From contig JAJFGO010000035.1 of assembly GCA_021776095.1 (NCBI GenBank), positions 1 through 64,000 of the forward strand: 64,000 nucleotides of DNA, read 5' to 3'. This document shows positions 9,300-17,188 of this stretch, one piece after another. The notes below the pieces were generated by a model. It was not told where the DNA came from, did no database searches, and saw nothing but the letters and a program-made list of their open reading frames with translations. The translations under genes and the position numbers were made by a program. Position 1 is the first letter of the stretch; every line of letters begins with the position of its first letter. Source of the DNA: Kiloniellaceae bacterium (GTDB taxonomy: Bacteria > Pseudomonadota > Alphaproteobacteria > Kiloniellales > J153).

Positions 9300-9329
9300 G
9301 TAGGGCGGAATAGCGAAGCGTATTCCGCC
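9300..9329 (+). repeat. REP hairpin with GTAG head, left of RAYT
   Basis: GTAG at 9300-9303 precedes a perfect 9-bp stem (GGCGGAATA with TATTCCGCC). It is the same sequence as at 8705-8734 and lies about 57 bases upstream of the RAYT coding sequence. Confidence 0.85.
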
Positions 9330-9386
9330 GGATGTCTTGGTTTGGCATACTCGGCCTGGGCCTATCCAAAGTAAGGGGATGTGACA

Positions 9387-9926
9387 GTGCCGGACTATCG
9401 GCGCATCCGGGTTCCCGGCGGCTGCTTTTTCTTCACCGTGAACCTGCTGGAGCGGCACGGGAACGACCTTTTGACGCGGCGGGTCGATCTGCTGCGTGAC
9501 GCGGTCCGCCGCGTGCGGCGGGTGCGGCCATTTTCAATTGATTCCTGGGCGGTGCTGCCCGATCACATGCATTGCGTTTGGACCCTGCCGCCGGGAGACG
9601 ACGATTACGCGACCCGTTGGCGCCTCATCAAGACCGAATTCTCCAAGGGACTGCCCGCCACCGAACGCCGATCCGCGGCGCGGCGCCGGCGCGGCGAACG
9701 CGGTGTTTGGCAGCGACGTTTCTGGGAGCACGCCATTCGCGACGACGCGGACTATGCCGCGCATATGGATTACGTCCACTTCAACCCGGTTAAGCACGGG
9801 TATGTCCGGCAAGCGTCGGACTGGCCGTATTCGACCTTTAAGACCTGTGTGCGGCGCGGCCTTTATCCCATCGAGTGGGCGGGGGGCGCGCACGAAGACG
9901 TCACGGCCGGCGAACCGGGCGAATGA
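9387..9926 (+). CDS. REP-associated tyrosine transposase (RAYT, Y1 family)
   Basis: It is a single-strand transposase related to IS200/IS605 TnpA that acts on REP hairpins. The 179-residue product begins MPDYRRIRVPGG, the usual RAYT opening. The metal-binding pair is H60-M-H62 within LPDHMHCVW, and the likely nucleophile is Tyr129 in HMDYVHFNPVKHG. ATR WRLIKTEFSKGL and a basic RRSAARRRRGERGVWQRRFWEH segment follow the family order. GTG at 9387 is preferred over GTG at 9381 because AAGGGG at 9373-9378 is then correctly spaced and the protein starts at the family's usual position. The frame looks intact, so the element may be active. It is a stand-alone gene bounded by REPs. Confidence 0.9.
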   Translation: MPDYRRIRVPGGCFFFTVNLLERHGNDLLTRRVDLLRDAVRRVRRVRPFSIDSWAVLPDHMHCVWTLPPGDDDYATRWRLIKTEFSKGLPATERRSAARRRRGERGVWQRRFWEHAIRDDADYAAHMDYVHFNPVKHGYVRQASDWPYSTFKTCVRRGLYPIEWAGGAHEDVTAGEPGE

Positions 9927-9927
9927 G

Positions 9928-9970
9928 TCATCCGGCGCAATACGCTAACGCTATTGCGCCGGATGACTAC
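9928..9970 (-). repeat. REP hairpin, right of RAYT, inverted
   Basis: The arms TCATCCGGCGCAATA (9928-9942) and TATTGCGCCGGATGA (9952-9966) pair perfectly around CGCTAACGC. CTAC at 9967-9970 reads GTAG on the minus strand, so the head faces inward-out opposite to the left REP. The left arm overlaps the RAYT stop region by a few bases beyond 9926. Confidence 0.85.
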
Positions 9971-10190
9971 GGGGCGACGGGGCCGTATTCATCTCGCGGA
10001 ATCTCCACAGTCCTCGCGTTGCGCGGAACCGGGCAACCGCTAGGCTGGCCCGAAGCCATGTATGCGGTGTGGAGCGAGGCTCATGGGATTTCTCGACCGC
10101 CCTTTCGATACCTCTTTCGGCGGCGCTTTCGCGCGCGGGCCCGGCCGGCACCCGGCCGTCGCGAAATCGCCGGCGCCGGTTATCCTGATA

Positions 10191-10220
10191 TTTCCCTGTT
10201 CAGTAGGGAATAACAGGGAA
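10191..10220 (-). repeat. Dispersed palindrome (TTCCCTGTT...AACAGGGAA)
   Basis: The hairpin has arms TTCCCTGTT and AACAGGGAA with an inner GAATAACAGGGAA. With its flank TCCTGATA it is nearly the exact reverse complement of the sequence at 42966-43002, differing in the loop (ACTGAA versus GCTAAA). Two copies 33 kb apart in opposite orientation show a dispersed intergenic element. Confidence 0.8.
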
Positions 10221-10276
10221 TGGGATTCCGGCAATTTCACGCCTTTTTGCGCCTGCCGCGCTCGTTCTTTGTCCTT

Positions 10277-10302
10277 CGTCCTTCGACAGGCTCAGGATGA
10301 GG
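10277..10302 (+). repeat. Dispersed repeat (TTCGACAGGCTCAGGATGAG)
   Basis: This is a variant of the repeats at 162-188 and 307-332 with one base change in the centre. It is followed at once by a partial second copy, AAGCTCAGGATGAGG. Confidence 0.75.
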
Positions 10303-10431
10303 AAGCTCAGGATGAGGGCTGGAGGTGTGCGCCCCTCCCCCATATCCCGCCCCGGCGGGACGTGACCCGGCGCCGGGTTTGACCTATCCTGGGCCCATGC
10401 GACGCCGAGGAAACCGAGGGCTACACCGAGC

Positions 10432-10938
10432 ATGACAGACAGCCTAAGCCAAAAAATCGTCGACGACCTGGTGGCCAACCAGATCGCCTTCGTGACCACG
10501 GTGCCCTGCAAGCAGTTGGCCGGGGTGATCGAGGCCATCGAGGACTGCGAGCGCATCCTGCACGTGCCCTCGAACAAGGAGGACGAGGGCATGGGCCTGT
10601 GCGCGGGCGCCTACATGGGCGGCAAGCGGCCGGCCATCGTCATGCAGAACACCGCGCTGGGCGTCACCCTTAATACCCTGGCGACCCTGATCCAGTTCTA
10701 CCAGATCCCCCTGCCCATGCTGATCAGCTATCGCGGCGAGATCGGCGAGAAGGTCGCCTGCCAGGTCGAGATGGCGGTGCACACCAAGGCGCTGCTCAAC
10801 CAGCTTGCGATCCCGACCTATCACTTCCACCGGCCCGAGGACGCGGCGGAACTGGACGGCATCCTGAAGCACACGCAGATGTGCAAGAAGCCCTCCGCCA
10901 TCCTCATGGACGCCACATTTTGGAGGGGCGCGGCATGA
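10432..10938 (+). CDS. comD: Sulfopyruvate decarboxylase-like, alpha subunit
   Basis: This 168-residue protein corresponds to the pyrimidine-binding half of a split thiamine-diphosphate decarboxylase. The conserved glutamate that activates the cofactor is in VPSNKEDEGMGLCAGAYMGGK (residues about 44-63). ComD with ComE decarboxylates sulfopyruvate to sulfoacetaldehyde in coenzyme M synthesis, and in some marine Alphaproteobacteria in sulfolactate breakdown. Phosphonopyruvate decarboxylase is a close relative and cannot be excluded. The gene overlaps comE by four bases (ATGA), so the subunits are translationally coupled. No sulfolactate dehydrogenase, sulfoacetaldehyde acetyltransferase or coenzyme M genes are in the window. 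Confidence 0.85.
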   Translation: MTDSLSQKIVDDLVANQIAFVTTVPCKQLAGVIEAIEDCERILHVPSNKEDEGMGLCAGAYMGGKRPAIVMQNTALGVTLNTLATLIQFYQIPLPMLISYRGEIGEKVACQVEMAVHTKALLNQLAIPTYHFHRPEDAAELDGILKHTQMCKKPSAILMDATFWRGAA

Positions 10939-11501
10939 TCCGCAGCGAGGTCCTGAAATCCATCGTGCCGGTGCTCGACGGCCGGCTGGTGGTCTGCAAC
11001 ATCGGCCTGCCGTCCCAGGAGCTTCACCTGCTGCACGATCAGCCGAGCACCTTCTACATGCTGGGCACCATGGGGCTGGCCTCCTCCATCGGCCTGGGCC
11101 TGGCCCTGGCGCAGCCGGACAAGGTCGTCGCCATCGACGGCGACGGTTCGGTGCTGACCAACCTGGCCACCCTGGCGACCATCGCCAACAACGTCTGCGA
11201 CAACTTCGTGCTACTGATTATCGACAACGGCAGCTACGGCTCGACCGGCGATCAGCCGACCTATGCCGGCCGGAAAACATCCCTCGCGGCGGTCGCCACG
11301 GCCTGCGGCTGCGCCCATGTCATCGAGTGCGACGCGGCGGAGACCGCCGACGTTCTGCGCCACGCCCTGGAGTCCGACCGCATGACCGTCATCGTCTGCA
11401 AATGCGAGTCGGGCAACATCCCGGTGCCGGTGATCGAGATCCCGCCGGTCGTGATCCGCGACCGCTTCATGGCCGCTGTCAAGTCGCGCGCGGCCTCCTA
11501 A
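10935..11501 (+). CDS. comE: Sulfopyruvate decarboxylase-like, beta subunit
   Basis: This 188-residue protein carries the diphosphate-binding half of the split enzyme. The ThDP motif is IDGDGSVLTNLATLATIANN running to IDNGSYGSTG (about residues 68-105), with GDG, the NN pair and the following IDNG. The start is the ATG that overlaps the comD stop. An upstream in-frame ATG at 10881 lies inside comD and is unlikely. The gene converges with the MscS gene, and the two stop codons overlap. Its role follows that of comD: sulfopyruvate to sulfoacetaldehyde, or possibly another 3-substituted pyruvate. Confidence 0.85.
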   Translation: MIRSEVLKSIVPVLDGRLVVCNIGLPSQELHLLHDQPSTFYMLGTMGLASSIGLGLALAQPDKVVAIDGDGSVLTNLATLATIANNVCDNFVLLIIDNGSYGSTGDQPTYAGRKTSLAAVATACGCAHVIECDAAETADVLRHALESDRMTVIVCKCESGNIPVPVIEIPPVVIRDRFMAAVKSRAAS

Positions 11502-13255
11502 CCTGACGACGACGTCACCTCACGCACTTGGCGCATCTTGCCGGCCGGGTCCGGCGCGGCGGCGCGTTTTTCCGGCGGGGCGATCTTGGGGTTCCGGGGG
11601 TCGCTCTGATAGGCGGGAGTCATGATCTGCACGCCCTGCTCGTTGAACACGTCGAGGACGTTTTCGTGGAGCTGCGAATAGAGCCGCGGCATGGACGCGG
11701 GGTCGTCGGCATAGACGTTCAACTCGTACTGGACGCAGAACTCCCCCAGGTTGCTCTTGAGAATGAACGGCGGCGGCTGGCGCAGCAGCCCCTCGGTGCG
11801 TTCGGCGGCCTGCAGCAACATGGCCTCGACCTGGCGCCAGGGCACTTCGTAGCCGATCCCGATCGCGGTGTGCAGGATCAGCCCTTGGTCCTTGGCCAGG
11901 GTGCTGTAGTTCACCACTTCGTTGTTCAGGATAACCGTGTTCGGCACCACGATCTCCTCGTTCCTGAGGGACCGCAGGTGGGTTTCCAAGAGCCGCATCT
12001 CGATCACGTCACCGACGGTATCCTTGACCTTGATGCGGTCGCCGATCCTGAAGGCGCGGCGATAGGTCATGGTATAGCCGGCGATCAGGTTGCCGATGAT
12101 CGAGGTCGAACCCAGCGAGAGCACGAGGCCGAGGAATATAGAGACACCCTTGAAGGCGGCGGAGTCCGACCCGGGTATGTAGGGATAGGCCACCACCACA
12201 GCGATGGCGATTGCGAACAGCCGGATGATCTTGTAGGTGGGCAAGGCCCACTCCCGGTCGAAGCCGGCCAGCTTAACCCGCCCCAAGGCAACCGCGCTGA
12301 AGAACAGCCGGGTCATCTTGAGCGCGTAGCGCACGATCAGCACCAGGATCAGAATGAAGATCAGGTTGGGCAAGGCAGCGAGCGTAGCCGCGCCTATGGT
12401 CTCGAGCGGCCCTAAGATCAAACGCAGGAAGTGCAGCCCGACCGGCCGGGTCCAAGGAAAAAGTCCGAGCACATAATGCAGATAGCCTATGAGCAGGGCG
12501 AGCACGGCCAGCCCGTGCACGGTCCCGATGGCGCCGCGCATAGCCGACCAAAGGTCCTCCGCTTCCAGGAAATGAAAGGACTGGATTTGGACGTCCTTCA
12601 TGCGCGCCTTGTAGCGCCGCTCCAGGAGTCCATTGAGGCGCCTGAACAGCCAGGCGACGACGACCAGGACCACGATAACGGCCAGGCTGGCGCCGCCGGC
12701 GTACCAGGATTTTTCCAACACCACCGTCCGGGTCCGCTCGCGCCGGTAATCCTGGATCGCCCGCGCGATCCTGTCCTTACGAGCCCCGGCGATCGCCATG
12801 CGGGTCGAGCCCTCGGCCCGGGTGTCCAAATCGAAGACCGACATCACCAAGGATTTACCGGCCAGCACGTTGGTCTGATCTCTGAGATCGAAGACGCGCA
12901 GGGTCTCGACCATGATGTCCGGGTCTTCGGCTAGGGCCACGATCCGGGAGACGGTAGCTTGGGCGCGCTTGCGGGCCTGCTCCGCGGTGCCGGCGCGAAC
13001 GGAAAAGAGGACGTAGCCGTCGATTTCCACCGGCGCCGTTATGTCGGGCGTATCGGCGAGGGTGCCCGGTGGGTTTTGCAGGCCCAGGGGTGCGGTTCTG
13101 GCGGCGGCACCGGCTGGCGCCGATAGCATCGCAAAGGCCAGTATGAAAATGCCGGCCAAGACACACAGTGCCACCACGCTACGCCACGGCCGGGATGTTC
13201 CGGGTCCGCCTTGCCCTGGGTTCATGGCCGCCCGCCTTGGTTTGGCTGGGAGCAT
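11498..13255 (-). CDS. MscS-family mechanosensitive channel, periplasmic-domain type
   Basis: This 585-residue inner-membrane protein has an N-terminal hydrophobic signal/anchor (about residues 28-52) and a periplasmic region up to about 185. Several membrane helices follow (about 187-207, 245-270, 298-320, 355-375), then the MscS pore helix and beta domain: GLVLSLGSTSIIGNLIAGYTMTYRRAFRIGDRIKV near 385-420. The soluble vestibule continues to about 550, and the tail is Pro/Lys-rich. It releases solutes during hypo-osmotic shock, by family. MLPAKPRRAAM or the second Met (13225) could be the start. The gene converges with comE, and its regulation is not evident. Confidence 0.88.
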   Translation of the reverse strand: MLPAKPRRAAMNPGQGGPGTSRPWRSVVALCVLAGIFILAFAMLSAPAGAAARTAPLGLQNPPGTLADTPDITAPVEIDGYVLFSVRAGTAEQARKRAQATVSRIVALAEDPDIMVETLRVFDLRDQTNVLAGKSLVMSVFDLDTRAEGSTRMAIAGARKDRIARAIQDYRRERTRTVVLEKSWYAGGASLAVIVVLVVVAWLFRRLNGLLERRYKARMKDVQIQSFHFLEAEDLWSAMRGAIGTVHGLAVLALLIGYLHYVLGLFPWTRPVGLHFLRLILGPLETIGAATLAALPNLIFILILVLIVRYALKMTRLFFSAVALGRVKLAGFDREWALPTYKIIRLFAIAIAVVVAYPYIPGSDSAAFKGVSIFLGLVLSLGSTSIIGNLIAGYTMTYRRAFRIGDRIKVKDTVGDVIEMRLLETHLRSLRNEEIVVPNTVILNNEVVNYSTLAKDQGLILHTAIGIGYEVPWRQVEAMLLQAAERTEGLLRQPPPFILKSNLGEFCVQYELNVYADDPASMPRLYSQLHENVLDVFNEQGVQIMTPAYQSDPRNPKIAPPEKRAAAPDPAGKMRQVREVTSSSG

Positions 13256-13388
13256 GACTCACCGCGGCGACCTTAACGCCCTACGGTGTCGCCTTAGGCA
13301 ACGCCGCCCCCATATTTTCCTCATATTTCATATGGTTATTTTCGTCGCTTAGCCAAACACTTTTTTTCGTGGCGCACCTCCGTCCCAC

Positions 13389-13874
13389 CTAGTTCCAGAG
13401 CCGGCGCCACCAGCGCCGTAGGCTCGCGCGGGTCGGCCGCTCGGCCACCACGGCGGCCACCTGGCGGGTCGCGCTGAAGGTGACCGGCGAGCCATCCAGG
13501 GAATTCGTGCCCGCGCCGGTGACACGTTCCTTGTTGCGGGTCATGCGCGCCCGGGTGATCACGCTCGGATAACCGTCGATCACGATCTGCCCGGTCACCC
13601 GGCAGCGGCGCGAGATACCGATTTCGCCGCCGTCGACCTTGGCCCCGGTCTCGACGCCGTCTTGAGTCTTGAGCCGGCAATCCGCCCCGGCCCGCACCGT
13701 GCCGTTACGGGTGACCCCGATCTCGCAGGTCGTGGTGACAACGCCGCGGTCGCTGGTGCTGTCGGCGCGGAGGTCGTAGGTCCCCGCCAAATCGCGGTCC
13801 CGGCAGGCAGCCCAGGCACTCGCCGGTAAAGCAAACAAGACAACGACCAAACCGGCCGTGCGCAGTCTTTGCAT
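13389..13874 (-). CDS. Hypothetical secreted protein
   Basis: The protein has 161 residues, with a classic signal peptide (residues 1-22, ending ASAWA) and mature start ACRDRDLAGTYDL. The body is beta-rich with four Cys residues placed as in a disulfide-bonded periplasmic domain. The phrases GTYDLRADSTSDRG and RVTGAGTNSLDGSPVTFSATR recall small periplasmic beta-barrel-like proteins, but I do not recognise the family. The C-terminus is strongly basic (RASLRRWWRRLWN), which is odd for an exported protein. It lies downstream of the MscS gene's 5' side and is transcribed alone. Confidence 0.65.
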   Translation of the reverse strand: MQRLRTAGLVVVLFALPASAWAACRDRDLAGTYDLRADSTSDRGVVTTTCEIGVTRNGTVRAGADCRLKTQDGVETGAKVDGGEIGISRRCRVTGQIVIDGYPSVITRARMTRNKERVTGAGTNSLDGSPVTFSATRQVAAVVAERPTRASLRRWWRRLWN

Positions 13875-14080
13875 ATCAGCCTCCTAGCTGGAAGCAATGG
13901 ACGGTATTTATTTGAATTACCTACACATTAGATTGCCTTTAATAGCATTTCCTCTGTTGTATCGGCGTGACATTTGCAGGGAAAGGTTGTGGCCGCCCGG
14001 AGAAGATCCGGCCCCGACCCGGCCGGGCGCAGGCTCGGAAACCGAGGCGTCCGAGATGGCTCAAATACTGTCGATTGAAC
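13875..14080. other. Intergenic region
   Basis: These bases upstream of the secreted protein gene contain an AT-richer stretch (13900-13960) that probably holds its promoter. Nothing else is supported. Confidence 0.5.
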
Positions 14081-14296
14081 CTAGCGCCGGGTCAGCCGGC
14101 CCCAAGCCCGCAGAATCGCGGCCGGGATCGTGAGCAAGATGCCAAGCAGGGGCCCGGCGCCATCCGGCCGGCTACTGGGATCGAGCACCCGTTCCGAGCA
14201 GCTGCAACCTTCGCTCAGGATCGAGCGCTTGTAGTAACGCTCGAAACTTTCCGGGCGGTGCGTACCATAACCATGCCTTTGGGAGCTGCCGGGCAT
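14081..14296 (-). CDS. Possible small protein downstream of LysE exporter
   Basis: This open frame of 71 codons begins 12 bases after the lysE-type gene stop on the same strand. The C-terminal part has one hydrophobic segment (GAGPLLGILLTIPAAILRAW) ending in basic residues, and the centre (ERYYKRSILSEGCSCSERVL) looks like protein rather than a random high-GC frame. No family is recognised and no strong ribosome-binding site is visible, so it may be a chance frame. Confidence 0.35.
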   Translation of the reverse strand: MPGSSQRHGYGTHRPESFERYYKRSILSEGCSCSERVLDPSSRPDGAGPLLGILLTIPAAILRAWGRLTRR

Positions 14297-14308
14297 CGGG
14301 TCCGCGTC

Positions 14309-14923
14309 CTAGGTCCAGGCGTCGGCGACGATGGGGTAGAGCGAGGTCACCAGCAGCAGGGCCATGATCAAGTTGAAGACCCGGACCGCACGCGCGTTCC
14401 TGAGCAGCCGCTGCAAGGCCGTGCCGAAGCCGACCCAAAGCCCGCCGGAGGCGATGCCCAAAGACCCGAACAAGGCCGCGATCACGATCACGTTCAAAGG
14501 AAACACCGCGACCGCGGCATAGGTCGAGATGCCGCCAACCGCCATGACCCAGGCCTTCGGATTGATCCATTGGTACGCGGCCGCCTGCAGGAAGGTGAAG
14601 GGCCGGCCCCGGGCCTCGCCGCTCGCCTCGACCGGGCCGGCGTTCGCGATCGCCCAGGCCAGATATAACAGGTAGGCCGCGCCCAGGTACTTGATCGCGT
14701 CGTAGAGGACCGGATAGGCCGTGACGATGGCGCCGAGGCCCAGACCGATGCCGAACACCATGGCCCCGAAGCCGAGCGCCACGCCGAAAAGATGCGGCAG
14801 GGCGCGACGAAAGCCGAAGTTCAACCCGGTGGTCATGAGCATGACGTTGTTCGGCCCCGGCGTGAACAAGGTCACCACGCAAAACATCACCAGGGCGGCG
14901 AGAAGGTCCAGTTCGCCGATCAT
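14309..14923 (-). CDS. LysE/RhtB family amino-acid exporter
   Basis: This 204-residue inner-membrane protein has about six hydrophobic helices and the family motif FTPGPNNVMLMTTGLNFG at residues about 20-37. These transporters export amino acids or related metabolites (lysine, homoserine, threonine) by proton antiport, and the substrate here cannot be read from the sequence. Length matches the family (about 200-210). The ATG at 14923 places the first helix directly after MIGELD. It is divergent from ridA, and the 163-base gap holds both promoters. Confidence 0.9.
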   Translation of the reverse strand: MIGELDLLAALVMFCVVTLFTPGPNNVMLMTTGLNFGFRRALPHLFGVALGFGAMVFGIGLGLGAIVTAYPVLYDAIKYLGAAYLLYLAWAIANAGPVEASGEARGRPFTFLQAAAYQWINPKAWVMAVGGISTYAAVAVFPLNVIVIAALFGSLGIASGGLWVGFGTALQRLLRNARAVRVFNLIMALLLVTSLYPIVADAWT

Positions 14924-15086
14924 TGCGGCTCCGCTTTCAGGATTTCGTGGCCGTCAACTTGGGCCAATTGGCCGCCTCTCGCAAGATCTTGCCGGGTGCC
15001 GGGTGCCCGGCTATCCTCCGCGCTCTTTCGCCGCAGGGACGTAACTGGGGCGAAACACCAACATCCTAGAAACAGGGGAAAACGCC

Positions 15087-15554
15087 ATGGCGGGAAAGAT
15101 CGACGCACGCCTCAAGGAACTGGGCATCGAGATCGCGGCGGCGGCCGCACCGGTCGCCAACTATGTCGGCTACGTGCAGAGCGGAAACCTGGTCTTCGTC
15201 TCCGGCCAGGTCACGGTCGAGGGTGGCCAGTTCAAGCATCAAGGCAAGCTGGGCGCGGAGATTTCCCTCGAAGAGGGCCAAGCCGCGGCGCGGCTGTGCG
15301 CGACCAACATCATCGCGCAGTTGAAGTCAGCCTGCGGCGGCGATCTGGACCGGGTCCAACGGATCGTGAAACTGGGCGGTTTCGTCAATTCAACGCCCGA
15401 TTTCACCGATCAACCCAAGGTGATCAACGGCGCCTCGGACCTTATGGTCGAGGTCTTTGGCGATAAGGGCAAGCACGCCCGCGCGGCGGTGTCGGCCGGC
15501 TCCTTGCCCATGGGGGTCGCGGTCGAGGTCGACTGCATCGCGGAGATTTCCTAA
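15087..15554 (+). CDS. RidA family protein
   Basis: This 155-residue cytosolic protein of the RidA/YjgF group opens with AGKIDARLKELGIEI and has the core VSGQVTVEGGQFKHQGKLG and NIIAQLKSACGGDLDRVQRI. RidA proteins hydrolyse reactive enamines and imines made by PLP enzymes. This version, at about 150 residues, belongs to the longer RidA-like subgroup (YjgH/TdcF-like paralogues), in which the activity may differ. The canonical Arg of active RidA cannot be placed with certainty here. The gene lies 66 bases before the glutamine-synthetase homologue on the same strand, so a shared role in amine metabolism is plausible. Confidence 0.88.
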   Translation: MAGKIDARLKELGIEIAAAAAPVANYVGYVQSGNLVFVSGQVTVEGGQFKHQGKLGAEISLEEGQAAARLCATNIIAQLKSACGGDLDRVQRIVKLGGFVNSTPDFTDQPKVINGASDLMVEVFGDKGKHARAAVSAGSLPMGVAVEVDCIAEIS

Positions 15555-15620
15555 CCGGCCAGCGACTTCGGGATCGGCGCGCACGCGCTTTCTTAACCTT
15601 GCCGTGCGCGAAATGACACC

Positions 15621-17009
15621 ATGACCAAGCCCCCGGCCAAACCGGCGTCCAAGGTGGGGCGCGAGGCCGCCAAATTCCTGAGCGCACATCCGGATCTCGT
15701 GCACTTGGACACCATCTTCGCCGACCTGTCCGGGGTCGTGCGCGGCAAGCGCTACCCGATCGCCCAGTTGGAAAAGATCATGACGGACGGCCTGGCCTTT
15801 CCCGGCTCGGTCTTCCTGCTGGATACCATGGGGCACAGCCACGATCCCGCTGGGCTGGGCTTTAGTGACGGCGACCCGGACCGCAGCGCCAAGGCCATCC
15901 CCGGCACCCTCAAACCGGCGCCCTGGTCCGAACCGCCGTCGGGCCAGGTCATGGTCACCCTGACGCGCGGCGACGGTGCGCCGCACGAGTTCGAACCGCG
16001 CAACGTTCTGGCGGCCCAGGTCGCGCGCCTGGCGGAGCTTGGTCTCAAGCCGGTGGTCGCCTTCGAGCTCGAGTTCTATCTGATCGACCCCCAGCGCGTC
16101 GAAACCGGCGCGCCGCGGCCGCCCCTGTCGCCGGTGACCGGGGAGCGCGAAAGCGGTACCCAGGTCTATGGCATGGTCGAGGTCGACGCCTACGCCGGCC
16201 TGCTCGACGAGATCACCCGCGCCTGCGCGGCTCAGGATGTGGAAACCGGCGCGATCACCGCGGAATACGCGCCCGGGCAGTTCGAGATCAACCTGCAGCA
16301 TGTGGACGACCCCATGCGCGCGGCCGACCAATGCGTCATGTTCAAGCGGGCGGTCAAGGGCGTGGCCCGGCGCCACGGCTATCAAGTCACCTTTATGCCC
16401 AAGCCCTACCTGGACGCGGCGGGCAGCGGCCTGCACCTGCACGTCAGCTTGTTGGACCGGCGCGGGCGCAACGTCTTCGACGGCGGGCCGGAGGTCGCCA
16501 GCCCAATCCTGACCCAGGCGATCGCCGGGGTTCTGGATATCCTGCCCGAATCCATGGCGATCCTGGCGCCGAACGTGAATTCGTTCCGGCGTTACCTGCC
16601 CGATATCTTCGTGCCGATCCGGCGTTGCTGGGGCTACGAGAATCGCTCGGTCGCCTTGCGGGTGCCGCTCGGCCCGGGCAGCGCACGGCGCATCGAGCAC
16701 CGAGTGGCCGGCGCCGACGCCAACCCCTATCTGGCCCTGGCCACCGCCCTAGCCGGAATTCATCACGGGATCGCGGGCCAGCTTGAGGCGCCGCCGCCGA
16801 CCGAGGGCAACGCCGGCTACGCCTATGACGACGCCCTGCCCTTCCGGCCGCGCCGGGCCCTGGAGTGCATGGCCCAATCGCGCGTCCTGGCCGAGTATTT
16901 CGGGCCTGCCTACGTCGAGGCCTATGTCGCCTGCAAGCTGGCCGAACTCGATACCTTCGAGAACGAGATCAGCCCCAAGGAATACGCCTGGTACCTGCAG
17001 GCCGAATAG
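15621..17009 (+). CDS. Glutamine synthetase family protein (PuuA-like gamma-glutamyl ligase)
   Basis: This 462-residue ATP-dependent ligase has an N-terminal beta-grasp domain, including a LDTIFADLSGVVRGKRYP segment (residues about 29-46) typical of the gamma-glutamylpolyamine synthetase subgroup, and a C-terminal catalytic domain. FELEFYLID carries metal-binding glutamates, AGSGLHLHVSLLD the conserved His, and NRSVALRVPLGPGSARRIEHR the ATP/glutamate arginines. PuuA-type enzymes join glutamate to amines such as putrescine to start their breakdown, whereas nitrogen-assimilating GlnA has a different N-terminus and an adenylylation site that I do not see here. It neighbours ridA. The actual amine is unknown. 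Confidence 0.85.
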   Translation: MTKPPAKPASKVGREAAKFLSAHPDLVHLDTIFADLSGVVRGKRYPIAQLEKIMTDGLAFPGSVFLLDTMGHSHDPAGLGFSDGDPDRSAKAIPGTLKPAPWSEPPSGQVMVTLTRGDGAPHEFEPRNVLAAQVARLAELGLKPVVAFELEFYLIDPQRVETGAPRPPLSPVTGERESGTQVYGMVEVDAYAGLLDEITRACAAQDVETGAITAEYAPGQFEINLQHVDDPMRAADQCVMFKRAVKGVARRHGYQVTFMPKPYLDAAGSGLHLHVSLLDRRGRNVFDGGPEVASPILTQAIAGVLDILPESMAILAPNVNSFRRYLPDIFVPIRRCWGYENRSVALRVPLGPGSARRIEHRVAGADANPYLALATALAGIHHGIAGQLEAPPPTEGNAGYAYDDALPFRPRRALECMAQSRVLAEYFGPAYVEAYVACKLAELDTFENEISPKEYAWYLQAE

Positions 17010-17110
17010 GCTCGGTGCCGCATCGGCCCTGAGGGCCCGGTTCCCGCCAGGCGCGAATCCGCGTGGCATTTCAAGGCTTCATTCAGGCCAAGGCCACCGA
17101 TTCGGCCGAC

Positions 17111-17175
17111 TAGAGCAGCATCCGCTCCCTTGGAATCGCATTCAGCGATCCAAGGGACCGGATAAAGCTGCTCTA
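17111..17175. repeat. 65-bp palindromic element
   Basis: The sequence is bounded by TAGAGCAGC and GCTGCTCTA, with inner arms CTCCCTTGGAATCGC and GCGATCCAAGGGA. It folds into one long imperfect hairpin. Both it and its neighbour end in TAGAGCA/TGCTCTA-type termini, which suggests related miniature elements. Confidence 0.8.
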
Positions 17176-17188
17176 CCTCATTGAAGAG

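Larger units (their letters stand above)
9285..9970 (+). mobile_element. Complete RAYT element with flanking REPs (REPtron-like)
   Basis: A RAYT gene sits between two REP hairpins in inverted orientation. On the left is GTAG plus a hairpin at 9300-9329. On the right is a 15-bp-arm hairpin at 9928-9966 followed by CTAC (GTAG on the minus strand). The leader from 9300 to the gene start is shared with the deleted copy at 8705-8790. The two REPs differ in stem sequence, as expected for the left and right ends of one unit. Confidence 0.82.
9971..10431. other. Intergenic region with dispersed repeats
   Basis: These 461 bases lie between the RAYT unit and comD. They contain a TTCCCTGTT-type palindrome (10191-10220) and a CTCAGGATGAGG-type repeat (10277-10302, with an extra partial unit AAGCTCAGGATGAGG after it). 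The comD promoter must lie within or beyond these repeats. No gene is supported. Confidence 0.6.

Noticed and set aside
10432-11501. Acetolactate synthase or benzoylformate decarboxylase
   Set aside because: The two halves are separate short proteins, PYR and PP domains, as in ComD/ComE, whereas those enzymes are single long chains.
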